Shown here: positions 1 through 8,595 of the stretch, piece after piece
How positions within the stretch are numbered: position 1 is the first letter of the stretch
Layout: each line of letters starts with the position of its first letter
Source of the DNA: Enterococcus sp. HY326
Lineage (GTDB): Bacteria; Bacillota; Bacilli; Lactobacillales; Enterococcaceae
Direction: 5' to 3'
DNA: 64,000 nt
Assembly (NCBI RefSeq): GCF_026157065.1
Contig: NZ_JANLGQ010000004.1
Coordinates: 310,001-374,000 of the forward strand
Made by a program: the position numbers and the translations under genes
The notes under the pieces: generated by a model
Databases searched by the model: none
The model's input: the letters and a program-made list of their open reading frames with translations, nothing else
What the model was told of the DNA's origin: nothing

Positions 1-1
1 A

Positions 2-1720
2 GAACAAGAATTGATGAGCCGCTATTTATTAGCATTTATTCATGGCTTGAAAAAAGCCGGGGTGACTCAAGCTGTGATTAGTCCCGGCTCCCGTTCAACT
101 CCGCTGGCTCTTTTATTGTATCGAGATCCAGCAATTCAAACGCATATTCTAGTTGATGAACGGTCAGCGGGCTTTTTTGCCGTCGGTCTTGCAAAAAGCA
201 GCAGTGAAGCAATTGCTTTAGTTTGCACTTCCGGAACAGCGGCTGCTAATTATTATCCAGCAATTTGTGAGGCCAAAGCCAGCAATCTGCCTTTGGTGGT
301 TTTAACTACTGACCGGCCGCCGGAACTGCGAAACGTAGGGGCTCCACAAGCCATGGATCAACAAAATTTATACGGCAATCAGGTTAAACAGTTTAGCGAG
401 TTGAATGTTCCAGAAGCCGGCGAGGATTTGCTGCGCTATAGTTATTGGCAAGGTTTTACCAATAGTTTAATTGCTCAAGAAGTACCAAAAGGACCAGTCC
501 AGATTAATCTACCTCTGAGAGAACCGTTGTTGCCGGTGGAAGTCGAAATAAACGTTAATCAGTTTTCTACGGAAGTCTTTAAAAAGACTTCAGATAAAGT
601 TGAATTAACGGGCACGCCTTTAGAAAAACTTTTCGAGAAAAAAGGCTTAATCGTAGTTGGTGGCAGCCAAACGATTGAAACAGCACAAAAGCTCTTGGCT
701 TTAGCAGAAAAACTGAAGTGGCCGATTGTCGGTGACCCACTGACAAATTTAAATAATTGCGGCAAAATTAGTCGTCACTATCTGAAACATGCTGAGTTAA
801 TTTTCGATCAACTGGAAGCAACATTTGTTCCAGAAGTTGTTCTGCGCTTTGGCACTTTACCCGTGACGAAAAACGTAATGCTCTATTTAAAAAACTTAGC
901 TGCTGAAAATATTTCTTGGCTCTATATTGATGAAAGTCACGAGAAAAAGGACCAGCTGCAGTTGACGAATTTGTTGATAGCAGCAACTGCTAGGGAATTT
1001 TGTGATGCGGTATTGAAGCTGTCTCTTCAATCAGTCAATGAAGCATGGTCTGAGGCCTTTTATCGGCGGGAGAAGCTAGCCATCAAAGCTCAACAGCAGA
1101 CTTTTTTAAATACTGACTTTAGCGAAAGCCACGCCGCCAGAGAACTATCCAGTCATCTTGAGCAAGGAGAGCAGCTGCTAGTCGCCAATAGCAATGCCAT
1201 TCGCTATTTTGACCGCTTTAGTCAGGTGTCTGAGAAAAAATATACAGTTTTTGGCAATCGGGGTGTCAACGGAATTGATGGTTTGGTTTCAACGACTGCC
1301 GGTCTTGCCGTCAATTCAAAGCAAACTTATTTATTAATTGGTGATTTGGCACTGTTTCATGATATGAATGGTCTACAGGCAATGCGTCAATTTAAGCAGT
1401 CAGTGACCATTATCTTATTGAATAATAATGGTGGCGGAATTTTTTCGCATCTTTCACAAACTCAATTGCCGCCAACTGAGTTTGATGCTCTTTTTGGCAC
1501 ACCATTGAATCTGGATTTTAAAAAAGCCGCAGCCCTTTACGATGCCAATTATCAAGCGGTTTCTACAGCTGCAGAATTTAAAGCTGCTCTTCAAAGGAGC
1601 CGCCAGCAGGGATTACAGCTGATTGAAGTTCAAGGTCAGCAAGCAGAGGGCTATCAGCTTTGGCAAAAAGTTTTAAAAACTTATCACGAGATGGTGGCTG
1701 CAAATGAAAAAGACAATTAA
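2..1720 (+). CDS. menD: MenD, SEPHCHC synthase (5' end cut by window edge)
   Basis: Thiamine-diphosphate enzyme that adds a 2-oxoglutarate-derived succinyl semialdehyde unit to isochorismate, a committed cytosolic step of menaquinone synthesis. The N-terminal family motif VISPGSRSTPLA lies near residue 22. The ThDP-binding stretch GDLALFHDMNGL, followed by LLNNNGGGIF, starts near residue 444. About 569 residues are visible, a normal MenD length. The frame is open to the left edge. The first in-frame start (TTG at 11, ATG at 14) has no ribosome site in the ten bases before it, and relatives have a few more N-terminal residues, so the true start probably lies just outside the window. The 3' end overlaps menH by 17 bases, showing an operon. 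Confidence 0.93.
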   Translation, partial: EQELMSRYLLAFIHGLKKAGVTQAVISPGSRSTPLALLLYRDPAIQTHILVDERSAGFFAVGLAKSSSEAIALVCTSGTAAANYYPAICEAKASNLPLVVLTTDRPPELRNVGAPQAMDQQNLYGNQVKQFSELNVPEAGEDLLRYSYWQGFTNSLIAQEVPKGPVQINLPLREPLLPVEVEINVNQFSTEVFKKTSDKVELTGTPLEKLFEKKGLIVVGGSQTIETAQKLLALAEKLKWPIVGDPLTNLNNCGKISRHYLKHAELIFDQLEATFVPEVVLRFGTLPVTKNVMLYLKNLAAENISWLYIDESHEKKDQLQLTNLLIAATAREFCDAVLKLSLQSVNEAWSEAFYRREKLAIKAQQQTFLNTDFSESHAARELSSHLEQGEQLLVANSNAIRYFDRFSQVSEKKYTVFGNRGVNGIDGLVSTTAGLAVNSKQTYLLIGDLALFHDMNGLQAMRQFKQSVTIILLNNNGGGIFSHLSQTQLPPTEFDALFGTPLNLDFKKAAALYDANYQAVSTAAEFKAALQRSRQQGLQLIEVQGQQAEGYQLWQKVLKTYHEMVAANEKDN

Positions 1721-2528
1721 GGGTGCCGAGTATGCCTATCATTCGCTCAAACCGTATCAAGCGTCTTGGCCAACAGTCGTCTGTCTCCATGGTTTTACTG
1801 GTACTTCAGCGACGTTTAACCAAAGTCTAAAAACTACTGCTAAAATAAATTTTTTAACTATTGATTTAATTGGACATGGCAATTCAGCCGTCTATGTTCA
1901 TCCCTACCGCTATCAGATGCCAACGTTGATTCGTGATTTAGAGGATTTAATGAAGGAATTGGCAATTCCAGATTATTTTCTTTTAGGCTATTCCATGGGG
2001 GGCAGGGTTGCTTTAGCATGGGCCTTAACTTTTCCTGAAAACAAACTGGGAATTATGTTAGAAAGTGCCTCGCCAGGCTTGAAGATATTACCAAAGAGAA
2101 TTGCTAGAAAAAAGAGTGACCGCAAGCTAGCACTCCGCCTAGAACAATACGGCATTGAAAATTTTGTTGATTTTTGGCAGGAGTTGCCACTATTTGCTTC
2201 CCAAAAGAATTTAGCGCCGGAAATTCAAGCGAGGGTAAGGCAAGAACGACTGCAGCAAGCCCCTTTTGGTCTTGCTATGAGCTTGCTTTTCATGGGGACT
2301 GGAAGCCAAGCCAGCTATTGGACGGTATTGAAAAAAACCGACATCCCAATTTTATTTTTAGCGGGACAATTGGATTTGAAATTTAGCCAAATCGGTTTGC
2401 AAATGGCTCAGCAAGCTAAAAATTTCGCTTATCAAGTGATTCCAGCTGCTGGGCATTGTATCCATTTGGAGCAGCCGGAAAAATTCCAGCAAGCTGTCTT
2501 GTCTTGGTTAGCTGATCAGAAGGAATAG
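1704..2528 (+). CDS. menH: MenH, SHCHC synthase (alpha/beta hydrolase)
   Basis: Cytosolic alpha/beta-hydrolase fold enzyme that eliminates pyruvate from SEPHCHC to give SHCHC, the step after MenD. The nucleophile elbow is GYSMGG with Ser97. The acid residue is likely the Asp in LAGQLDLKF near residue 224, and the catalytic His is in AAGHCIH near residue 250. The early oxyanion motif is LHGFTG. Its 274 residues match the family. The start ATG overlaps the end of menD by 17 bases, so the two are translationally coupled, and menC follows after 10 bases. The assignment rests on the fold motifs plus the men context; the fold alone would be ambiguous. Confidence 0.9.
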   Translation: MKKTIKGAEYAYHSLKPYQASWPTVVCLHGFTGTSATFNQSLKTTAKINFLTIDLIGHGNSAVYVHPYRYQMPTLIRDLEDLMKELAIPDYFLLGYSMGGRVALAWALTFPENKLGIMLESASPGLKILPKRIARKKSDRKLALRLEQYGIENFVDFWQELPLFASQKNLAPEIQARVRQERLQQAPFGLAMSLLFMGTGSQASYWTVLKKTDIPILFLAGQLDLKFSQIGLQMAQQAKNFAYQVIPAAGHCIHLEQPEKFQQAVLSWLADQKE

Positions 2529-2538
2529 AGGAAAGCAG

Positions 2539-3651
2539 ATGAAAATCAAAAAAATTGAAGCTTATCAAGTTCGTCTCCCTTTGAAGCAACTCTTCAAAAC
2601 CAGTTACGGGCTTTTGCGGGAGAAGGCCTTTGATATTTTTATCATCACAAATGAACAGGGTCAGCAGGGGATTGGCGAACTGGTTCCCTTTGAAAATCCG
2701 GATTACATTGAAGAAACCCTAATGAATTCTCGGCAAATTATCGAAAATAATTTGCTTCCTCTATTAGTTCAGCAGGAAATTTTTGAACCTCAGACTATCA
2801 CTGAAATTTTTAAAGTAGTCCAAGGAAACTATATGGCAAAGTCGGCTATAGAAACCGCCTATTGGGATTTATACGCCAAAGAAAATCAACAGAATCTCAG
2901 TTTTTATTTACACGGCAGCCGCCCAACGCTGCCTGTCGGTGTCAGTGTCGGGATGCAGCCATCGACCGAGCAATTGTTGGCGGTAGTTGCTGATTATCTG
3001 GAAGCGGGTTATCAGCGGGTTAAATTAAAAATTCAGCCGGGCTATGATTATCAGCCATTAGCCGCCCTTCGGCAAAAATTTCCTGAACTAACTTTGATGG
3101 CGGATGCTAATTCTGCCTATACGCTTCAGAACTTAGAGCAACTAAAACAATTGGACGAGCTGAATCTGACTATGCTAGAGCAACCCTTTAACCAAAGGGA
3201 TTTTACTGAGCATGCTATTTTGCAAAAAGAAATGCAAACGGCAATCTGCTTAGATGAAAATATTCGCAGCTTAATGGATGTCAAAACTGCTGTCGCCTTA
3301 AACAGCTGTCGAGCAATTAATTTAAAGATTCCACGGGTGGGCGGTCTACAGGAAGCTCAAAGAATTTACGAATTTTGTCTTAATGAGGATATCCTTGTTT
3401 GGCTTGGGGGAATGTTTGAATCTGGGGTTGGTCGCAGTTTAAATCTGCAGTTTGCCAGTCAACCGGGTTTTAATTTCCCTGGTGACATCTCGGCTTCTGA
3501 TCGTTATTTTGCTGAAGATATTGTCAAAGAGCCAGCAAAAATGATTGCTGGCAGTCTACCAGTTCCAAAGGGTGTGGGACTTGGGGTTGAATTGGATTGG
3601 GACCATTTGAAAAAATGGTCAACAGGCTATCAACTTTATTATAAAGCTTAA
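2539..3651 (+). CDS. menC: MenC, o-succinylbenzoate synthase
   Basis: Enolase-superfamily dehydratase that converts SHCHC to o-succinylbenzoate. The KxK pair sits at residues 162/164 (RVKLKIQPGYD). The Mg2+ ligands are Asp189 (MADANSAY), Glu214 (LEQPF) and Asp239 (LDENIRS), and the opposing Lys263 is in NLKIPRVGG. Its 370 residues are normal for the Gram-positive subfamily, some members of which also show N-acylamino acid racemase activity. The ribosome site is AGAGGAAAG. It is the last gene of the men operon here and is followed by a very strong terminator. The men context decides the MenC assignment. Confidence 0.92.
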   Translation: MKIKKIEAYQVRLPLKQLFKTSYGLLREKAFDIFIITNEQGQQGIGELVPFENPDYIEETLMNSRQIIENNLLPLLVQQEIFEPQTITEIFKVVQGNYMAKSAIETAYWDLYAKENQQNLSFYLHGSRPTLPVGVSVGMQPSTEQLLAVVADYLEAGYQRVKLKIQPGYDYQPLAALRQKFPELTLMADANSAYTLQNLEQLKQLDELNLTMLEQPFNQRDFTEHAILQKEMQTAICLDENIRSLMDVKTAVALNSCRAINLKIPRVGGLQEAQRIYEFCLNEDILVWLGGMFESGVGRSLNLQFASQPGFNFPGDISASDRYFAEDIVKEPAKMIAGSLPVPKGVGLGVELDWDHLKKWSTGYQLYYKA

Positions 3652-3653
3652 AA

Positions 3654-3726
3654 ACTGCCGGCCATCTAGTCGACGATGCTCAATTTTTATTGGGCAAAAA
3701 ACGACTAGATGGCCGGCAGTTAATTT
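3654..3726. terminator. Bidirectional terminator between menC and the ligase gene
   Basis: A perfect 19-bp stem (3654-3672 pairing with 3702-3720) encloses a second smaller stem (about 3678-3697). It is flanked by an A-run on the left and a T-rich run on the right, so it can end the convergent transcripts of menC (+) and the acyl-CoA ligase gene (-). Confidence 0.9.
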
Positions 3727-5178
3727 TTATTTGTTTTTATAATCTCTTTCAATTTGCAGGCGTTGAACTTTCATGGTTGCCGTGCGGGGAATAGCGTCGT
3801 AATCCCAAATTTCTGGAGAATTCAGATGAGGTAAATCTGCAACTTTTTGCCACCAAGCATCCCAATTCATTTCTCTATTTGGTGCCAAAGCCAAGATTGG
3901 TTGCGGCATGTCTTCTTTGTCCCGAACAATTACAACTTCTGCTAAGAAATCCAACGTATCTAGTAAATAATCTTCAAGGGCCAGATTGCTATTAATATTT
4001 TCAATCAAATCGACTTGGCGATCCTTTAAAAATAAATGGCCTTGATCATTAATCATTCCCCAATCGCCAGTATCCCACCACGGACCATAAACATTTTCTT
4101 CAAAGCGAGCATCTTCTTTATAATAGGTTAAAGCTCGGCCCTTAGAAAGAAAATGAATGTGACCATCAACATTCTTACCTAAAACATTACCTTCAGGGTC
4201 GGCAATACGTGCTTGAGTCAGTCCTTCTAAACCAATGCCCATGTCTCTAGCATCATTAGTTTTTAAACTTTCTAAAGTGTGGGCCTTATAAATCATTGGA
4301 CCGCATTCACTTTGACCGTAAATTTGTAAAAAGACTGGCCTTTCCTGTTGGGAGGCCTTCAAAAAAGTTGCCATCGTTTTATTATTAATAGCATCAAAGG
4401 TTGAATGCAAATAGCGAATGCTGGCAAAAGCTTCGGGGTGTTCTTCGGCAACAAAAGCCCATTGCACAAAATTATTTGGATGCGTTTCTAGAGCAATCGC
4501 TGGATATTGTTGCAGCATTTTCACAACATGGCTGCCAGAAGCATTCGCCAATGGCATCATCGGAAAGCCCATCGCCATTAATGAAGAAATACCGATGTTA
4601 AACCGAGAATGAACAGGTGAAATATGAAAAGCAATCAGTTCTTTAACCGGCAATTTTGTAAAGACTGTCCGCTGATAAAGCGTCCGCCAACCCATTGAGT
4701 GATAAGAATGGCAGATTAATTTTGGAATGCCAGTGGTGCCTGAGGTATGGGTCATATAGGCAATCTCATCATTGTCAAGCTCAACTTGTGGAACCGGCGC
4801 AGCTGTTTGCAAAACTAAATCCCGCACGGCAATCTGTTTTTCCGAGCTGCTGTTTTTAATTTTCTTCACACGACCTTCAGTGACTTCATCAAATACAATG
4901 AAAGGGTCGTCTAAGCGTTCGACAAAAACTTCCATCGTTGCTGTTGGAAAATGGTAGGAAATCATTACCGGCACAGCGCCTAAAAATGAAGCTGACACTG
5001 CTAAAAGATAGGTATCAAATTTGGGACTCTTAAAGATGATCACTTTATCACCAGCTCTGACTCCTAAGGCCGCCAACTGATAGGCCCGCTGTAAGATGGC
5101 AGTATGACTCTTTTGATAATTGCTTTCATAACCTAATTCTGGAAAAGCCGGCAAAATTTCATCGTGATAAATGGCCAC
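3727..5178 (-). CDS. AMP-dependent acyl-CoA synthetase/ligase, 5' end interrupted by TAA
   Basis: ANL-superfamily enzyme expected to activate a carboxylic acid as acyl-AMP and then form a thioester. Counting from the GTG at 5178: the P-loop-like motif HTSGTTGIPK is at 144-153, the A5 motif YGQSE at 287-291, the DTGD motif at 369-372, and the catalytic Lys470 in ATMKVQR. The substrate is not evident. Because it sits next to menDHC it could be an o-succinylbenzoate-CoA ligase (MenE), but its convergent orientation and sequence do not prove this. The frame continues upstream of the GTG with convincing family sequence (NLYSNFRDATQATPD) and then meets TAA at 5224-5226. Beyond this, in the same frame, are eight more codons from a TTG at 5250 with an AAGGAAG ribosome site. 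The GTG has no ribosome site. The intact ancestor probably ran 5250 to 3727, so the gene may be a recent pseudogene. Confidence 0.75.
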   Translation of the reverse strand: MAIYHDEILPAFPELGYESNYQKSHTAILQRAYQLAALGVRAGDKVIIFKSPKFDTYLLAVSASFLGAVPVMISYHFPTATMEVFVERLDDPFIVFDEVTEGRVKKIKNSSSEKQIAVRDLVLQTAAPVPQVELDNDEIAYMTHTSGTTGIPKLICHSYHSMGWRTLYQRTVFTKLPVKELIAFHISPVHSRFNIGISSLMAMGFPMMPLANASGSHVVKMLQQYPAIALETHPNNFVQWAFVAEEHPEAFASIRYLHSTFDAINNKTMATFLKASQQERPVFLQIYGQSECGPMIYKAHTLESLKTNDARDMGIGLEGLTQARIADPEGNVLGKNVDGHIHFLSKGRALTYYKEDARFEENVYGPWWDTGDWGMINDQGHLFLKDRQVDLIENINSNLALEDYLLDTLDFLAEVVIVRDKEDMPQPILALAPNREMNWDAWWQKVADLPHLNSPEIWDYDAIPRTATMKVQRLQIERDYKNK

Positions 5179-5373
5179 GTCAGGCGTTGCTTGTGTGGCA
5201 TCGCGAAAATTCGAATAAAGGTTTTAGGGCTGATAAACTAATGCTTCCAAAATAAAAATACACTTCCTTCGTCAAGATAAGTTACTTGGATATAATAACA
5301 TATTTTAAAAAATATAGATGAACTTTTCACAATGAAAAAAGATATTTTCTAACCTTTTTAGAAAAATTAAAGA

Positions 5374-5402
5374 TTGGCAATTTGGCTGTTTTTAGTTATG
5401 AT
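5374..5402 (+). promoter_or_regulatory. Promoter of the PucR-type regulator gene
   Basis: TTGGCA (5374-5379), a 17-base spacer and TATGAT (5397-5402), 24 bases before the start codon. The ribosome site GGAGG (5414-5418) follows. Confidence 0.7.
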
Positions 5403-5425
5403 AAAAAGGTAATGGAGGTCAAAAC

Positions 5426-6304
5426 ATGACACAGACAGATTTGAAAGCAATCTTTCCCACAGCGCAAATTATTGATTTCCCACCACAGGATTCGGGCTTT
5501 ATCGGAGTGCCTTATCAAGAGAAGTTTCTGTGGCTGAAACGCAGCGAGCTGAGTGAGCGAGAGTTGGCTTTATTAGAGGCATTTCTACCGCAAAGTCAAT
5601 TGGCTACTAGACAGATTCCTCATCAATGGTATGGTATTTTATTTGAAGGCACTCCATTGGCGCAAAAGGGTCAGCAGTTTCGGATTTTGCAAATCCGTGT
5701 GGCTTATCTGGAGGAGTTGAATGACTATCAAAAATTGTGGCAGGATAGCTTAAAAGAATTTTTCCCGAAGCTTGTCGATGGTTTTTTTATAACAGATCAA
5801 GAGTTTATCTTAGTAGAAGAAAAAAACAAAAATAGTTTTACATTAGATGAAATTGAAGGAGTTTTCACAACCTTAGATGATGACTTTTCACTAGAGTCGA
5901 CGGTTTTTGTCGGTGAATTTTATCAAGACCAAGAGGATATTCCCGGACTTTTTAATGAGGAACGGCAAATGTTTTTAGAAGAGGTCCAGACAAAGCATGA
6001 TCAACGCATTTTTCATTTTGCCGACGTAGCCCTGCATTACTACACTAAAGATAAGCTAGCGGTCAGTAAGCTTGCCAATTATTTTTCGAAACAAATGCTG
6101 CTGGCTGACGATTCATTTACTCAATTAGTTGAGATGATGTGGCGCTTTTCTGGCAATATTTCCTCCGTCGCAAAAGAAATGTTCACCCACCGCAATACGA
6201 TCAACTATCGGGTGGAAAAGATTGCTGAGCAAAGTGGCATTAATTTAAAGAAGCCGGATGACTTGGCGTTCATGTATTTACTAACTTTAAAAAATCAAAA
6301 ATAG
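5426..6304 (+). CDS. PucR/CdaR-type transcriptional regulator
   Basis: Predicted DNA-binding regulator of 292 residues. The C-terminal 60 residues form the helix-turn-helix typical of the PucR/CdaR family (VAKEMFTHRNTINYRVEKI, about residues 250-270). The upstream 230 residues show no enzyme motif and probably sense a ligand. It has its own promoter and a GGAGG ribosome site, and is followed by a hairpin that separates it from the orphan sugar ABC ATPase gene. Regulation of that neighbour is an inference from position only. Confidence 0.8.
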   Translation: MTQTDLKAIFPTAQIIDFPPQDSGFIGVPYQEKFLWLKRSELSERELALLEAFLPQSQLATRQIPHQWYGILFEGTPLAQKGQQFRILQIRVAYLEELNDYQKLWQDSLKEFFPKLVDGFFITDQEFILVEEKNKNSFTLDEIEGVFTTLDDDFSLESTVFVGEFYQDQEDIPGLFNEERQMFLEEVQTKHDQRIFHFADVALHYYTKDKLAVSKLANYFSKQMLLADDSFTQLVEMMWRFSGNISSVAKEMFTHRNTINYRVEKIAEQSGINLKKPDDLAFMYLLTLKNQK

Positions 6305-6310
6305 CTAATG

Positions 6311-6368
6311 AAACTTCCCGTAAAAGCGCTTTTATGTAAAGTGCACAAAAATTGGGAAGTTTTTTTTG
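6311..6368 (+). terminator. Hairpin terminator after the PucR-type gene, overlapping a second inverted repeat
   Basis: AAACTTCCC (6311-6319) pairs with GGGAAGTTT (6354-6362), followed by a run of T. The loop contains the palindrome AAAAGCGCTTTT and one arm (6334-6351) of another inverted repeat whose second arm lies at 6363-6381, so the two hairpins compete for the same bases. Confidence 0.7.
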
Positions 6369-6374
6369 TGCACC

Positions 6375-6404
6375 TTTACATAGAATTGAAAGCGATTTTA
6401 TCAT
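6375..6404 (+). promoter_or_regulatory. msmK promoter with cre-like CcpA site
   Basis: TTTACA (6375-6380), an 18-base spacer and TATCAT (6399-6404). TTGAAAGCGATTTTA (6386-6400) matches the cre consensus WTGNAANCGNWNNCW at 14 of 15 positions and lies between the promoter boxes, a position suited to repression by CcpA. Confidence 0.6.
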
Positions 6405-6491
6405 AAACTGAATTCATCAAGAAGAAAGCTAATAAAACAACAAAAAAGTTTTCTTTAAAAATTGGACAGTTATAGAAAAGGATGAAGTGAA

Positions 6492-7601
6492 ATGGTCGAT
6501 ATTAATTTAAAACACGTTTACAAGAAATATGACAATGCTGAAAATTATTCAGTAACAGATTTTAATTTAGATATTAAGGATAAAGAATTTATCGTTTTCG
6601 TAGGGCCTTCCGGCTGTGGTAAATCAACAACCTTACGGATGATTGCCGGCCTTGAAGATATTACAGAAGGCGACTTGGTGATTGATGGCACGGTCATGAA
6701 TGATGTAGCACCAAAAGATCGTGATATTGCGATGGTGTTCCAGAACTATGCTTTGTATCCTCACATGACTGTTTATGATAACATGGCGTTTGGTTTAAAA
6801 TTACGTAAATACGATAAAGCTGACATTAAAAAGCGGGTTGAAAATGCCGCTGAAATTTTAGGCTTAACCGAATATTTACAACGGAAACCAGCAGCTTTAT
6901 CTGGTGGACAACGTCAGCGGGTTGCGTTGGGACGGGCTATCGTGCGGGATGCAAAAGTCTTCTTGATGGATGAACCTTTGTCAAACTTGGATGCCAAATT
7001 GCGGGTTGCAATGCGGGCTGAAATTGCTAAATTGCATCAATCAATCGGCACAACTTCAATTTATGTAACCCATGACCAAACAGAAGCGATGACGATGGCC
7101 GACCGGATTGTTATTATGAACGCTGGTTTCATTCAACAAATTGGTTCACCGTCAGAATTATACGATGAGCCAGTCAATGTTTTCGTTGCCGGCTTTATCG
7201 GATCACCTGCGATGAACTTCTTCAATGTTCAAATTAAAGACGGCTATGCTGTTGATAAAAATGGCCAGTTCTCTCTGAAAATTCCAGAAGGCCGCTATGC
7301 AGTCTTGAAGGATATGGGCTACGAAGGCAAAGATATGACCTTTGGTATCCGCCCAGAAGATGTTCACACAGAACAAATTATTTTGGATTCTAACCCTGAA
7401 GCAAAAGTAAGAGCAGAGGTTGTCGTATCTGAATTACTTGGTGCTGAAAGTATGCTGTATGTTAAAGTTGGCGCTCATGAATTTATTTCAAAAGTTGACG
7501 CCCGTGACTTCCACCGTCCTGGTGAAGTTGTTGAGATGGCCTTTGATATGAATAAGAGCCATTACTTTGACAAAGAAACTGAACAACGCATCACCTTTTA
7601 A
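6492..7601 (+). CDS. msmK: MsmK/UgpC-type multiple-sugar ABC transporter ATPase
   Basis: Cytoplasmic ATPase of the MalK/MsmK/UgpC group that drives carbohydrate ABC importers. Walker [10 protein letters not shown] is at 38-46, the Q-loop FQNYALYP near 83-90, the signature LSGGQ at 136-140, and Walker B FLMDEP at 157-162. A C-terminal OB/TOBE regulatory part follows from about residue 235. Its 369 residues are typical. No permease or binding protein is nearby, so it is an orphan ATPase, which in Gram-positive cocci often serves several sugar importers. The promoter carries a cre-like site, and a strong terminator follows. Confidence 0.9.
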   Translation: MVDINLKHVYKKYDNAENYSVTDFNLDIKDKEFIVFVGPSGCGKSTTLRMIAGLEDITEGDLVIDGTVMNDVAPKDRDIAMVFQNYALYPHMTVYDNMAFGLKLRKYDKADIKKRVENAAEILGLTEYLQRKPAALSGGQRQRVALGRAIVRDAKVFLMDEPLSNLDAKLRVAMRAEIAKLHQSIGTTSIYVTHDQTEAMTMADRIVIMNAGFIQQIGSPSELYDEPVNVFVAGFIGSPAMNFFNVQIKDGYAVDKNGQFSLKIPEGRYAVLKDMGYEGKDMTFGIRPEDVHTEQIILDSNPEAKVRAEVVVSELLGAESMLYVKVGAHEFISKVDARDFHRPGEVVEMAFDMNKSHYFDKETEQRITF

Positions 7602-7634
7602 ACTTGTTTCTTCTTCGTTTTACCTCTAAATAAC

Positions 7635-7682
7635 AAACCGAAAAAGAGTCTTTCCTTTTGGAGAGACTCTTTTTCGGTTTTT
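7635..7682. terminator. Terminator after msmK
   Basis: A 16-base arm beginning AAACCGAAAAAGAG (7635-7650) pairs with the arm at 7665-7680, followed by T. The A/T flanks allow it to work in both directions. Confidence 0.9.
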
Positions 7683-8595
7683 AAATGGTTTGAACTGAAA
7701 CATTGATTTAAATTAGTCCAATTTATTCTCCGGCAGCCCAATAAAAAATCCTCAATATCCTCCTACAAAATTTTGGGAAATTTTGCCTTCATACACTTGC
7801 TCGTTAATTCCTCACTTTAAGCTTTCTAGATGGTAGGGATATTTTTAGAATTAAGCAAATATCTCTTTATAAATTATTCTATTTTTATGAAAACATTTAT
7901 ATTCACCTGATATAAAACAATGAAGTTAATTTTATTCCATTTTTATTATATGTTATTTTATAAATCGAATTGTTTAATTAAATAGCTATTTAAAAACTAC
8001 TTTTCACTTTCGTTTTTCCATTTTGGAAATTTTTTTTTTAAAATTATAAATTTAAAATTGTGAAAAAATTAATTATAAGAGTCTGTAGCCATTGATAATA
8101 AAGAGATGTTCATTTTTTATTTTGATAAAAATACATATGTTTTTTTAAATTATCTATACTGATAAATAAAATTTCTTGTTTTTTGAAAAAAATGTATTGA
8201 TAATTGTGAATGCGTAACATATAATTATTTTATGAAAAATAACTTAAGAATTTTGTTTAATTAATTCTTTTTAATGGTTACGAACTTCTAAAACGCTATT
8301 TTTGCGTAAAAATTACAAATTAATAAAGAAAATTTGTTGAGTTTGTTTTTCAAATTATAGTTATTACAAAAAAGTTCTATCATCGACGGCACATATCTGA
8401 AATATATAAGTTGAAGAAAATTGACGAATTAAAATGTGAGTGAAGATGTTTTTGCGTAATATATATTTGTGAAGAAAATGATTATAATGGTTCTTTTCAT
8501 TATAATCTCAAAATTTTGTGGATTTTTTCGATTTTTGTTTTTTTATATTGTGGTAAATTGTTTGGGAGATTTTTCAGAAACAAAGGGGTGAGGGA
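7683..8595. other. AT-rich gene-free region before the pilus operon
   Basis: About 900 bases with no coding frame I can support on either strand. The base composition is far more AT-rich than its flanks. It holds three copies of TGCGTAA (8211, 8303, 8453) and a perfect inverted repeat at 8480-8507. It is probably the control region of the pilus operon and possibly the edge of an acquired segment; both ideas are inferences. Confidence 0.6.
8480..8507. promoter_or_regulatory. Perfect inverted repeat upstream of the pilus operon
   Basis: GATTATAATG (8480-8489), 8 spacer bases, then CATTATAATC (8498-8507), ending 88 bases before the tip-pilin start. The half-sites resemble the ATTATAAT arms of Fur/PerR-type boxes, but the spacing differs. 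It is a candidate operator only. Confidence 0.5.
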
